Origin: Gillisella vitis
GTDB taxonomy: Bacteria; Pseudomonadota; Alphaproteobacteria; Rhizobiales; Rhizobiaceae
Assembly: GCF_021559775.1 (NCBI RefSeq)
Contig: NZ_CP056048.1
Span: 744,001-808,000 of the forward strand
Length of the DNA stretch: 64,000 nucleotides
Direction: 5' to 3'
The notes under the pieces were generated by a model, which searched no databases, was not told the origin of the DNA, and was given only the letters and a program-made list of their open reading frames with translations. How positions within the stretch are numbered: the stretch's first letter is position 1; each line of letters starts with the position of its first letter. Below are positions 7,746-16,268 of this stretch, one piece after another. The translations under genes were made by a program, and so were the position numbers.

Positions 7746-8917
7746 TACAGGCTGCCTCGCGCCAAGGAGCCTGGAATGTGGGAGCTTGGAACGTTAAGGC
7801 CATCCTTATCGACCAGACCGGTCAGGTCGGGTGAAAGCAGCTGGTCGGCAAAGAAACGTTCGCGCAACAGCATGACCAGCAGAGCCTTCTTATGGGAAAA
7901 CTGCACATGCTTGATCTTGGCGAAGCCGGAACGGTCGAGATTGCGGATCTGCTGGTGATGATGGTGGATGGGTTCGCCGACGATGCGCCGCGTGCGCAGG
8001 TCGGCGAGGAACATGTAGTGCATCAGCGAGGGCAGCCAGGCGCTGACATAGGGTTTGCCGCGAAATGCATCCTCGCCGATTGCCACATGCCAGCCGCGAT
8101 CATGGCTGTCAGCATCGTAATGCGGACCGAGCCGATCTTCCTTGGCCCAGTAAAGTTCAAAATAGCCGAAAGGCACGCCGTCGAAAGTGCCGATCAGCGG
8201 CAAGGTACGGGGGTCGGTCAGACGGTTTTCGAGAAAGTTGCGATGTTGGGAAAGCGTGCCGTTGTCTTCCCAGATCGCGGCGACGCGCGGATTGTTCATC
8301 CAACGGTGAAAATGCGGCAGATCCGCTTCTGGTGAGGCGACGTGAAAACCGAGAACCTTGTCCAGCCAGGGAATGAAGCGGCTATAGACCGGCCCAACCG
8401 GCTTTAGCGGGCGCATGGGATGCAAGACGCCATTGGTCATCACCGGAATGTCGGGATAGGCAGGCGGCACATGGCCGAGCCAGAGCGCTGGCTGCTGAAA
8501 AAAGCCTTGGGCTTTTGCGATCCAGCCGCCCTCTGTGGGGAGCAGCATGCCGGAAGCGGCAAAGGGGATGCAATCCACTCCTTCCGGGAGGTCCACGGCA
8601 AGCGTATGGATCTCCGGGTGGCAGGTCAGGATCGCCTCCAGTATGGCACCGAGTGTGGAAAAACTGCTGACTTGGTGGGAAGCGAGCGCCTCTATGGAGA
8701 GTGTTTCAACGATCAGCCGGGGCGTATCTGACCAGACGATATGGCCTCCGGCAATGACGGAACCGCTCTGCTCGATCCGCAAAGTATCATCATGCGCGAT
8801 GACAATCAAAGATTGCAAAATGTTTAAAGTATAACTGCGGAAGCCACCTGCGGGAAAACGCAGGCTGGAGCAAGGCGTGCCGGTGTTTGATTGCAAGGTT
8901 GCGAGAGAGGCGTCCAT
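7745..8917 (-). CDS. IucB-like siderophore N-acyltransferase
   Basis: A 390-residue protein whose C-terminal half (about 200-370) is the GNAT-type siderophore acyltransferase domain found in IucB, RhbD and AlcB-like proteins. The landmarks are FHRWMNNPRVAAIWED, PFGYFELYWAKEDRLG, DRGWHVAIGED and VGEPIHHHHQQIRNLDRSGF. These enzymes acylate the N-hydroxylated side-chain amine of lysine or ornithine from acyl-CoA to give a hydroxamate. The start at 8917 has GGAG seven bases upstream; the longer frame to 8998 runs into the divergent promoter region. It is the first gene of the minus-strand siderophore operon and diverges from the NRPS. Acetyl is the likely acyl group by analogy with IucB, but longer acyl groups cannot be excluded. 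Confidence 0.85.
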   Translation of the reverse strand: MDASLATLQSNTGTPCSSLRFPAGGFRSYTLNILQSLIVIAHDDTLRIEQSGSVIAGGHIVWSDTPRLIVETLSIEALASHQVSSFSTLGAILEAILTCHPEIHTLAVDLPEGVDCIPFAASGMLLPTEGGWIAKAQGFFQQPALWLGHVPPAYPDIPVMTNGVLHPMRPLKPVGPVYSRFIPWLDKVLGFHVASPEADLPHFHRWMNNPRVAAIWEDNGTLSQHRNFLENRLTDPRTLPLIGTFDGVPFGYFELYWAKEDRLGPHYDADSHDRGWHVAIGEDAFRGKPYVSAWLPSLMHYMFLADLRTRRIVGEPIHHHHQQIRNLDRSGFAKIKHVQFSHKKALLVMLLRERFFADQLLSPDLTGLVDKDGLNVPSSHIPGSLARGSL

Positions 8918-9246
8918 ATCTATGTCTCCGTTTGCGTCGTGGCCAAACCTGCACGGACATGGATCATGCCCGCGATAAAATAGTGCCACTCCCAGCACGA
9001 CGAATGAGCGCTTCGCGAATTCACATGTATCGGGAAATTTAATTTCCGAAAATTTTCTTCTGAATTTTCCAACCTGTCATTCGTCATCAAGCCAATAGAT
9101 TTGGCGAGAGCTGTTTCGGAAAATGAATAATAAAAAATCTAATTTTTTTTGGTATTGCTTTAAAAATAGATCAGAAATTTATTGAAGTAGAAAATTATAA
9201 ATAAAAATTCAGATGAAAACTGCAAAAGCGCGAGGCTCTGGAAGCA
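8918..9246. promoter_or_regulatory. Divergent promoter region of the siderophore operons
   Basis: A 329-base A/T-rich gap between the acyltransferase and NRPS start codons. GGAAATTTAATTTCC at 9033-9047 is a palindrome with perfect 7-bp arms around one base. It carries a GGAAAT on each strand, the -35-like element of FecI/PvdS-type ECF sigma factors. On the plus strand GGAAAT-N17-TC (9033-9057) fits that promoter pattern. The minus strand lacks the TC at the same spacing. I found no TGA-N9-TCA box here, consistent with control through the ECF sigma factor rather than directly by RirA; this is inference. Confidence 0.5.
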
Positions 9247-12200
9247 ATGACAATTCATGATCGGGCAACGACGGCCGCATCAATCGCCAAACCCGGCTTC
9301 GATGAGGGGCGTGCATGGCCATTATCATCGCAGCAATCACGGATCTGGCTGTTGTCGCAGGCGGGCCATGAGGCGGTCTATGGACGTCAGTCGATCGGCT
9401 TTCGCTTCGCGCCTGTCGGGGTTGATCGTGCACACGTTGGAATTGAAACGCTGGTGCGTCGTCATCCCCTGTTAAATCGTCGCTTTGAGGTCCGGGCGGG
9501 TGGGATCGTTTATCAGTTGCTCGGCCAAAAGCCCTTGCCTGTTGTCGAGTGTGATCTGGCAAGGAATGAGGATCTGGAGGTAGCCTTAAAGCAGGCGTCC
9601 GCCGCCTATTCCGGAAGGGCGCTCGACCTGGAAAAGGATGCCGCCGGTCAATTGACGCTATTTACGGCTGGGGGGCAGGCGGTTGGTGTGCTGTTGTCCT
9701 TGCATCCTCTTATCGGCGACCGGTCGGCACTCGACCGGTTGGCGGTCGATTTTCTTGTTGGACTAGATCGGCAGGTTGATCTGGTGGGCGAAGAGGCGGG
9801 TTTGATCGAGGCCTCACATTGGTTGGCCCAGGGCGCAGCGCTGCCCCAGACCTCAGATGCTGACGCCGATTTCTGGTTTCACCGGTTGGCTGCGCAAGAG
9901 ACGGTGGCGATGCTGCCAACCCAGGCTCCAGCGGCTGGCGTGACCAGTTCTGATCAGCAGGCATGGCGCGAAAAACGCGTCGAGGTCGCATGCTCTGCCT
10001 CGACATCCGTGGCTGATGTGACGCAGGACAGCCTGGCGGCACTGGCCATTGTGCTTCGTCGCTATAGCGGCTGTGGTACCCAGCGGATCGGGCTGGTAAC
10101 CCGGCAGGCGGATTGCCCGGTTGCGACCCGCACAGAAGATCTGTTGCTTGTGACCAGCGAGATCGACGGTCGTTTGGCTCTTGACGCAGTGCGCGAACGG
10201 CTGGCCGAGGGGGTTGCCACCGCGCTGTCCCACCCTTTGCCGTTCGAAGCGCTGACGAATGCCCTGGCGCGGCGCGACGATGGCTTCGAGGCCGCCAGCC
10301 TGGTTGCAACGGTGCTGGATGTGCGGCCCGCTCTCCAGGTGGAGGCCCAGGTTTTGGCCGGTCAGCCGGTTGCCGTTCTGGTGGAGCCGCCTGCGCGGCG
10401 CGATGCAGGTCTGGTGGTTACCGTTTCCGGCCTGGGTACGCAGACATTGGCGATCCGGCTGGGCTACGATCCGAAGAGCCATAGTGATGCAATGATCGAC
10501 CGGTTCGCCCGCGATCTGAGCCTGGCGTTCGAGGCCCTGCGGCGTCAGCCGGAGCAGATGGTCAACGCGATTGCTTTCATGTCGGTTGAAGAGCTGGACC
10601 GGCTGTCAGCGCCCTATCTCGACCAGCCTGAGGCTGATGATGGCACGCCGATCCATCAGGTGATTTCGGCGCAGGCGCAGCGTAGGCCAGACGCTTTCGC
10701 GGTGGCCCAGGGCGATACGTCAATTACCCATGGCGCGCTGGAGGCCGCCGCCAACCGGCTCGCCCACCGGCTGGTCACCATGGGGATCGGCCCGGAAGAC
10801 CGGGTCGCCGTGGCGCTGAACAAATCCATCGACGCGATCATCGCCATTCTGGCGGTGCTGAAAGCCGGTGGCGCTTTTACCCCGGTCGAGCCGGATCATC
10901 CCGAGGCCCGCAATCGCCATATCCTCAGCGCGCCGGGTCTGGCGCTGGTGATTTCGCGCAGCCGCTACATCACCGATTTGCCGCGTGACATCGGCACGCC
11001 GATCCTCAATCTCGACACGCTCGATCTATCCTCAGAAAGCACTGAGCCGCCGGTCATCGCCATTGCGCCAGCCCAGCTTGCCTATGTTATCTATACGTCC
11101 GGCTCCACCGGTATCCCGAAGGGGGTGGCCGTTGAGCATGGTCCGCTGGCGCATCATTGCAAGGCGACGCTGCGCATCTACGAAATGGATGAGAATTCCT
11201 GCGAATATCCGGTCCTGCCCTTTACCTCGGATGGCGGGCATGAGCGCTGGATGGTGCCGCTGATGGCGGGTGGCGGCGTGGTGCTGACGGCGGATAAGCT
11301 GGCGACGCCGGAAGATGCTTTCGCGCTGATGCGCAGGCACGGCGTCAACAATGCCAGCCTGCCGACCAGCTATGTGCGCGGCCTTGCCGAATATGCGGCG
11401 GAAAAGGGCGGGATACCGCAGCTGCGGCTTTATTCCTTCGGCGGTGAAGCGCTGTCTCAGGCGGTTTTCGATCTGCTGACCGACAATCTCAAGGCGCAGA
11501 TGTTGATCAACGGCTATGGCCCAACCGAAACCATCATGACGCCGATGGTGTGGAAAATTCCGGCGGGAACCCGGTTCGAGGGTACGGTTGCGCCGATTGG
11601 CCGGGGTGTCGGCGACCGCCGCATCTATGTACTGGATAGCGATCTGGTGCCGGTGCCGGTCGGCGTGATCGGCGAAATCCATATCGGCGGCAGCGGCATT
11701 GCCCGCGGCTATCTCGGCCAGCCGGAGCTGACGGCGGAGCGTTTCATCGATAATCCGTTTTCCACCAATGGCGGGCGGATGTACAAGTCCGGCGATCTGG
11801 GCCGCTGGCGCGAAGATGGCACGGTAGAATTTGCCGGTCGTGTCGATCACCAGATCAAATTGCGTGGCTATCGCATCGAGCCGGGCGAAATCGAGGCGGT
11901 GCTGCGGGCCGATCCGAACGTGTCGGAAGCCGTGGTGCTGCTGCATCAGGACAGTGGACGCAGCGCGTTGATCGCCTATGTGGTGGCGCGTGACAATGAG
12001 GATGTGAACGTCAACGACCTTCGCCGCGCCGCCGTCACGGCCCTGCCGGATTACATGGTGCCGCAGCATATCATGGTGCTTGACGCTCTGCCGATGGGAC
12101 CGAACAGCAAGCTCGACCGCAGCGCCTTGCCGCTGCCGAAGCTGCAACGTGACATCGTCGCTCCCGCCAACGACAAGGAATCCGCCATTCTGGAGGTCTG

Positions 12201-13230
12201 GAAACAGATCCTTGATATCACAGAACTCGGCGTGACCGAAAACTTCTTCGATGTCGGTGGCCAGTCGCTGGCGGCGGTGCGGATCGTCTCGCGGCTGAAA
12301 ATGCAGCATCCGAAATGGCCGCTGACCATTGCCGATATGTTCAACTATCCAACGGTGCGGGATCTGGCGCTGGCGATGGACGAAAACCGGCAGGAGGACA
12401 AGGTCGGGGCGATCTATCTGCGCCGCGACGGCGACCGTCCTGTGCTCTATTGCTTCCCGGGTCTTCTGGTCAGCACGCGGGAATATATGCGATTGGTGGA
12501 TTACCTCGGGCCGAACCAGCCGGCTACCGGCTTCGTCTGCTATTCGCTGACGGAAACACCGGCGCTCAGCACCAGGGTCGAGGATATCACCGCCCGCTAT
12601 GCCGAAGCGGTGCGCAGCCAGGCTAAGGGACGGCCTTGCGCCTTTCTTGGCTGGTCCTGGGGCGGGCTTCTCGCCTATGAGGCAGCGCAGCAGCTTGGCA
12701 ATGACGTCGATCTTCGGATGATCGGCATGGTCGATGTCTGCGACATGGGCGATGAATTCGCCATTGGCGTCTGGCCGCATTTCGAGCCTGGGGTGCGTGA
12801 GCGCACCCATGACGCCGTGCAACGCTGGCTAAAGGTAGCGCCGATGCGCGAGGCCTGGTTGACGCTGATGGCGGCGATGGATGCGGAGGTTTACGAGCAA
12901 TTCCTGCATCATATCGTCAAGCATAACGTGCCGCTGCCTGTCGATGGTCCAGATATTGGCTCGGAAGAGCATATTTTCTGGGTTCTGCTCGATAACGCGA
13001 TGATTTTCCGCAATTATCAGCTGGAAGCCTCGGAGTTCCGCATCCATGCGTTCTCGGCTGAGGATTCGGTGACGCGGGGCCTCAGCGTCATCGACTGGCG
13101 ACGCTATTCGCCTAATGCGACGGCTTGCGAATTGGTGACTGGCACCAACCATCTGTCGATTATCGGCAAGTCCCGTTTCCATCAGCGCTTTGCCCAGCGG
13201 CTGGATCTGGCCATTCAAGTCAAGCCGTAA
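9247..13230 (+). CDS. Single-module NRPS, C(degenerate)-A-PCP-TE, siderophore assembly
   Basis: A 1327-residue synthetase laid out like EntF. Residues about 20-450 are a condensation-type domain whose HHxxxDG motif reads HPLIGDR (153-159), so the catalytic second His is Pro. Residues about 465-960 are an adenylation domain with YTSGSTGIPKG near 616, YGPTET and a C-terminal PNSKLDR lysine. A hand alignment with GrsA gives the pocket DGHSYFGMTK. A carrier domain follows with FFDVGGQSLAAV, Ser near 1006. A thioesterase completes it, with GWSWGG near 1133 and a late NHL histidine. It probably activates the hydroxamate amino acid made by its neighbours, with the TE oligomerising and releasing the product. 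The start at 9247 is the only family-compatible ATG. The N-hydroxylase gene follows after 55 bases. Confidence 0.88.
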   Translation: MTIHDRATTAASIAKPGFDEGRAWPLSSQQSRIWLLSQAGHEAVYGRQSIGFRFAPVGVDRAHVGIETLVRRHPLLNRRFEVRAGGIVYQLLGQKPLPVVECDLARNEDLEVALKQASAAYSGRALDLEKDAAGQLTLFTAGGQAVGVLLSLHPLIGDRSALDRLAVDFLVGLDRQVDLVGEEAGLIEASHWLAQGAALPQTSDADADFWFHRLAAQETVAMLPTQAPAAGVTSSDQQAWREKRVEVACSASTSVADVTQDSLAALAIVLRRYSGCGTQRIGLVTRQADCPVATRTEDLLLVTSEIDGRLALDAVRERLAEGVATALSHPLPFEALTNALARRDDGFEAASLVATVLDVRPALQVEAQVLAGQPVAVLVEPPARRDAGLVVTVSGLGTQTLAIRLGYDPKSHSDAMIDRFARDLSLAFEALRRQPEQMVNAIAFMSVEELDRLSAPYLDQPEADDGTPIHQVISAQAQRRPDAFAVAQGDTSITHGALEAAANRLAHRLVTMGIGPEDRVAVALNKSIDAIIAILAVLKAGGAFTPVEPDHPEARNRHILSAPGLALVISRSRYITDLPRDIGTPILNLDTLDLSSESTEPPVIAIAPAQLAYVIYTSGSTGIPKGVAVEHGPLAHHCKATLRIYEMDENSCEYPVLPFTSDGGHERWMVPLMAGGGVVLTADKLATPEDAFALMRRHGVNNASLPTSYVRGLAEYAAEKGGIPQLRLYSFGGEALSQAVFDLLTDNLKAQMLINGYGPTETIMTPMVWKIPAGTRFEGTVAPIGRGVGDRRIYVLDSDLVPVPVGVIGEIHIGGSGIARGYLGQPELTAERFIDNPFSTNGGRMYKSGDLGRWREDGTVEFAGRVDHQIKLRGYRIEPGEIEAVLRADPNVSEAVVLLHQDSGRSALIAYVVARDNEDVNVNDLRRAAVTALPDYMVPQHIMVLDALPMGPNSKLDRSALPLPKLQRDIVAPANDKESAILEVWKQILDITELGVTENFFDVGGQSLAAVRIVSRLKMQHPKWPLTIADMFNYPTVRDLALAMDENRQEDKVGAIYLRRDGDRPVLYCFPGLLVSTREYMRLVDYLGPNQPATGFVCYSLTETPALSTRVEDITARYAEAVRSQAKGRPCAFLGWSWGGLLAYEAAQQLGNDVDLRMIGMVDVCDMGDEFAIGVWPHFEPGVRERTHDAVQRWLKVAPMREAWLTLMAAMDAEVYEQFLHHIVKHNVPLPVDGPDIGSEEHIFWVLLDNAMIFRNYQLEASEFRIHAFSAEDSVTRGLSVIDWRRYSPNATACELVTGTNHLSIIGKSRFHQRFAQRLDLAIQVKP

Positions 13231-13285
13231 TCCGGCTCTGTATTTTCCCTCCCTTTTGTTTTCAAACTCAGTCTGGAGTGCAATC

Positions 13286-14602
13286 ATGACATCCCACGTG
13301 CTCGATCTGGCGGGAGCCGGAATTGGTCCGTTCAATCTCAGCCTTGCCGCGCAGCTGGATTCGATCCCAGCGGTCACGGCGCAATTTTTTGACAGCCGCC
13401 CGGCGTTTTCCTGGCATCCGGGCATGATGCTGCCGGGTGCCGATATGCAGACGTCATTTCTGAAAGATCTGGTCACAGGCACCAACCCAACCAGTCCCTG
13501 GAGTTTCCTGTCCTATCTGGTGCGCCACAAGCGCTTCTACCAGTTTTTGAATGCCGAATATGAGGCGGTGCCGCGCAAGGAATTTGCCGATTATCTGAGC
13601 TGGGTGGCTCGTGGTCTGCCATCGCTGTCCTTTGGTCAAACGGTGCGCCAGGTCGATGCGGCGGATCGGCTGTTGTCCATCAATGTGGATGGCACCCGTT
13701 TTCTGGCCCGTAACATGGCCGTTGGTATCGGCAAGAAACCATCCATGCCGGACTGGGCTGAAGGCCTGCCGAAATCGATGATTTTCCACAGCAGCGAGGC
13801 CACAGAGCGGCTCGGCGGCATCAGGGCGCGCAGGGTGGCGGTGATTGGCGGCGGCCAGAGCGGCGCTGAAATCGTAGATGCGCTGCTTGACTTGAAAAGC
13901 GTGGCTTCGATCGACTGGATCAGCCGCAGGGCGAATTTTGAGCCGTTGGACGCGACGCCCTTCACCAATGAACTGTTCACTCCGGCCTATATGGATCGCT
14001 TCCATGGTTTGGCCGAGGATCTTCGCATCACCCATACGCGCCGCCAGCTTCTGGCCAGTGACGGTGTTTCGCCTTCGACACTGAAGAAGCTCTATCGCCG
14101 ACTGTATGAGCGGCAACTGGAAACAGCAGGCATGGATGACGGCATGATGTTGCGTCCGCACCGCGACGTGATCGCCGCCAAGCGCAATGGAGCGACAATC
14201 GAACTCACCATGCGCAATGGTTTTGACGACGCAATCGAAACGGTTGAGGTCGATATGATCGTCGCTGCCACCGGCTATCGCTTTGAATTGCCGGAATTCC
14301 TGCGCTCATTTGAAGACCGGATCGAGTACAACAGCCTTGGGGAACCTGTGCTCAATCGTGATTTTTCGCTTGCTTGGGACGGGCCGGAGGAAAACCGGAT
14401 TTTCGTACTGAATGCCGGGCGTCATAGCCACGGGATTGCCGAGCCGCAACTCAGTCTGGCGGCCTGGAGAAGTGCTGTTATCGTCAATGCCATGCTTGGC
14501 TATGACTATTTCGATTTGGTGCAACCGCAACCTATGGTGCAATGGGAAAGTCAGGGGAGGGCATCCGAAATGTCTTCTCGTCTGGGGGAGGCTGCCGAAT
14601 AA
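13286..14602 (+). CDS. L-lysine/L-ornithine N-monooxygenase (IucD-like)
   Basis: A 438-residue flavin- and NADPH-dependent N-hydroxylase, close in length to IucD (about 445). It has the N-terminal FAD motif GAGIGPFNLSLAA, the IucD/PvdA/SidA signature FSWHPGMMLPGADMQTSFLKDL, the NADPH motif VIGGGQSGAE near residue 189 and the late ATGYRFELPEF. It hydroxylates the terminal amine of lysine or ornithine, the first committed step to a hydroxamate. Lysine is favoured here because a lysA gene lies in the same locus, but the sequence alone does not decide. The start at 13286 has GGAG eight bases upstream. It follows the NRPS in the same operon and is followed by two hairpins. Confidence 0.88.
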   Translation: MTSHVLDLAGAGIGPFNLSLAAQLDSIPAVTAQFFDSRPAFSWHPGMMLPGADMQTSFLKDLVTGTNPTSPWSFLSYLVRHKRFYQFLNAEYEAVPRKEFADYLSWVARGLPSLSFGQTVRQVDAADRLLSINVDGTRFLARNMAVGIGKKPSMPDWAEGLPKSMIFHSSEATERLGGIRARRVAVIGGGQSGAEIVDALLDLKSVASIDWISRRANFEPLDATPFTNELFTPAYMDRFHGLAEDLRITHTRRQLLASDGVSPSTLKKLYRRLYERQLETAGMDDGMMLRPHRDVIAAKRNGATIELTMRNGFDDAIETVEVDMIVAATGYRFELPEFLRSFEDRIEYNSLGEPVLNRDFSLAWDGPEENRIFVLNAGRHSHGIAEPQLSLAAWRSAVIVNAMLGYDYFDLVQPQPMVQWESQGRASEMSSRLGEAAE

Positions 14603-14659
14603 GGCATCCTACGAAAGAGTTGAGGCCGCTTTTCGGACCCTCCGATGAGAAAACAAAGT

Positions 14660-14704
14660 CCTATTGCATCGTACAGATTCCAACGTTCAGTACGATGCAA
14701 TAGG
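14660..14704. repeat. Perfect 15-bp inverted repeat with 15-base spacer
   Basis: CCTATTGCATCGTAC at 14660-14674 is exactly complementary to 14690-14704, separated by 15 bases. It starts 58 bases after the N-monooxygenase stop. No T-run follows, so a classical intrinsic terminator is doubtful. It may be an mRNA 3'-end stabiliser or a recombination relic. Confidence 0.6.
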
Positions 14705-14766
14705 CGGGGTCAATGCCGCCGCCGCACCGAAAGAAATAGCGGCGGGCGGGCGTGGGTTGCATTGAT

Positions 14767-14800
14767 GCAAAGGCGTGTTTTGGGCATCACACGCCTTTGC
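14767..14800. terminator. 12-bp hairpin between N-monooxygenase and sigma factor
   Basis: GCAAAGGCGTGT at 14767-14778 pairs perfectly with 14789-14800 around a 10-base loop. It is the second strong stem in the gap and probably helps end the NRPS operon transcript before the ECF sigma gene. No clear T-run follows. Confidence 0.45.
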
Positions 14801-14886
14801 GGTTGCATATTGTATATTCAATAAATATTGAAAATCAGTAGGTTGATATTGATTACAGAAATGGCAAGGGGCTCTCGATTTTATCT

Positions 14887-14901
14887 TGACTCATTAAATC
14901 A
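14887..14901. promoter_or_regulatory. RirA-type iron box (TGA-N9-TCA) upstream of ECF sigma gene
   Basis: TGACTCATTAAATCA fits the IRO-box pattern TGA-N9-TCA recognised by RirA in Rhizobiales. It is 75 bases upstream of the sigma-factor start codon, a natural promoter position. RirA represses iron-uptake genes when iron is sufficient. By analogy with rhizobial rpoI, which RirA controls and which drives vicibactin genes, this would make the whole siderophore locus iron-responsive through the sigma factor. Confidence 0.6.
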
Positions 14902-14975
14902 TGTTTTCTAGTGTGCCCCGGAAATAAAGGGGGGAATTCCACGGTTTCAATCTGGGATTTCAAGGCGAGCCCGAC

Positions 14976-15599
14976 ATGATAGCCAATATTTCGCAATCGA
15001 TATGTGACGAACAGATAAAAACTGCCCTGATGAACAAGTCGAAACTCCTGGGGGCCGCACGGCGAATTACCGGTTGTGCCTCTTTGGCGGAAGACATCGT
15101 TCAGGAAGTGCTTTTGCAACTTGTTGCAAAGCCATTGCCGCCGGATATTGCGGTTCCAGCGTCCTATATGATGCGGATGGTGCGCAATCTCGCCACCGAC
15201 CATATGCGTCGGCTGCGTTATGAGCGGGGCCTGTTTGCCGTTGAGGAGGAGGGTGATAGCACATCCGATTACGGCAGCCCCGAAGAGCATTTGCGCGAGG
15301 TGGAAGCCTATCAGGCCTTCTGCTGCACCATGGAGGCTATGCCGCCCCGGACGCGTAAATTCTACGAGGACCATTTTTTCGAAGGGGTGCCGCAAAATAT
15401 TATCGCCAGGCAGGCAGGTGTCTCCTGCGCCTTGGTCTGCGGGTTGTTGCGTGATGCCCATGCGCAATGCCTGGCTGCCATCTGCCCGGATGGGGTGAAA
15501 TGCCGAGCCTCGAGCCGCAAAGGTAAACGCGATGCGTTGCCGACGCCCCCTCTAAGCGAGGAGGTGCATCCGCTCTACTGCAATCGTTCGGCGGCTTGA
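14976..15599 (+). CDS. ECF sigma factor of the iron-starvation (RpoI/PvdS/FecI-like) type
   Basis: A 207-residue sigma-70 family ECF factor. Region 2 is seen at about 35-90: SLAEDIVQEVLLQL, then SYMMRMVRNLATDHMRRLRYERG, the -10 recognition part. Region 4 is at about 120-165: MPPRTRKFYEDHFFEGVPQNIIARQAGVS, the -35 recognition helix-turn-helix. No anti-sigma gene is adjacent, which fits the RpoI/PvdS type rather than the FecI-FecR type. Its place beside the NRPS operon and a RirA-type box upstream suggest it activates the siderophore biosynthesis promoters under iron limitation. The tail after region 4 (about 165-207) is basic and unlike the family core. The exact subgroup is inferred from context. 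Confidence 0.82.
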   Translation: MIANISQSICDEQIKTALMNKSKLLGAARRITGCASLAEDIVQEVLLQLVAKPLPPDIAVPASYMMRMVRNLATDHMRRLRYERGLFAVEEEGDSTSDYGSPEEHLREVEAYQAFCCTMEAMPPRTRKFYEDHFFEGVPQNIIARQAGVSCALVCGLLRDAHAQCLAAICPDGVKCRASSRKGKRDALPTPPLSEEVHPLYCNRSAA

Positions 15600-15735
15600 C
15601 GCCGGGAGACCTCGACCGGGTTTACGATTTTGCCGTTGCGGATTTCTGAAATGCGGGTGGCGTTATGCCTGCATTTTCTGTCTGAAACCGCAATGGCGCA
15701 CCACGTTTTTACGATAAAAATAATTGAAAAGATGA

Positions 15736-16218
15736 GTGATTATTGTGCTTGTTATTATCGAATTGACCGCCGACAAGGGTGAAATCTGCCGCGAGATCAT
15801 GTCGGAACTGTCCGACTGGTTTACGGAGCCTGCGGTGATCGATGCCTGCGCGAATGCAGCAGAGACCTTGCCGATGTTCGGCTGCCTTGACGGGAACACT
15901 GTGGCCGGATTTGTCATGCTGAAACCGCATCTGCCCGATGCCGTGGAAATCGTGGCGATCGGTACCCGCCGGGCCTATCACCGCAAGGGGGCAGGCAGGC
16001 ACCTGCTGTCAGTGGCGGAGGATTTTGCCCGCAAAGCCGGTTGCCGACTGGTGACGGTGAAGACCCTGGCACCACGTGGCAAACGGGAGCCGCAATACGA
16101 AGCCACGCGGGCCTTCTACGACCGGAATGGATTTATTCGCGCTGAGGTGTTTCCGACTCTCTGGCACGAAGATCATCCGTGTCTGATGCTTGTGAAGCCT
16201 TTGGCGGACGGGGAGTAA
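15736..16218 (+). CDS. GNAT-family N-acetyltransferase
   Basis: A 160-residue acetyltransferase of the GNAT superfamily. The acetyl-CoA-binding region is RRAYHRKGAGRHLLSVAEDFARKAG (shown here in parts: RRAYHRKGAG followed by HLLSVAEDFA), the Q/RxxGxG/A loop of motif A. The C-terminal ATRAFYDRNGFIRAEVF is the typical motif B. The start is a GTG at 15736; an overlapping ATG four bases upstream is in a frame that stops soon. It lies between the ECF sigma gene and the converging FhuF gene. Substrate unknown: it could modify a siderophore, but small GNAT proteins also act on antibiotics, peptides and polyamines. Confidence 0.75.
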   Translation: MIIVLVIIELTADKGEICREIMSELSDWFTEPAVIDACANAAETLPMFGCLDGNTVAGFVMLKPHLPDAVEIVAIGTRRAYHRKGAGRHLLSVAEDFARKAGCRLVTVKTLAPRGKREPQYEATRAFYDRNGFIRAEVFPTLWHEDHPCLMLVKPLADGE

Positions 16219-16268
16219 TCGTCCCCAGCCGATGCGACTGTCCTGAATTCGCCTGAAATTGACAAACT

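Noticed and set aside
11032..12822. Long open frame (596 codons) antisense to the NRPS gene
   Set aside because: Its length comes from the strong codon bias of the sense gene. The translation is rich in His, Arg and Gln and shows no domain.
9247..13230. Vicibactin synthetase VbsS
   Set aside because: The locus lacks the epimerase and hydroxybutyrate-related genes of the vicibactin cluster and contains LysA and a MATE exporter instead; domain order looks EntF-like.
15600..15690. Minus-strand stretch reading RISEIRNGKIVNPVE before a stop, like the tail of an ABC ATPase
   Set aside because: About 30 codons, no start and no upstream similarity seen; too short to call a gene remnant.
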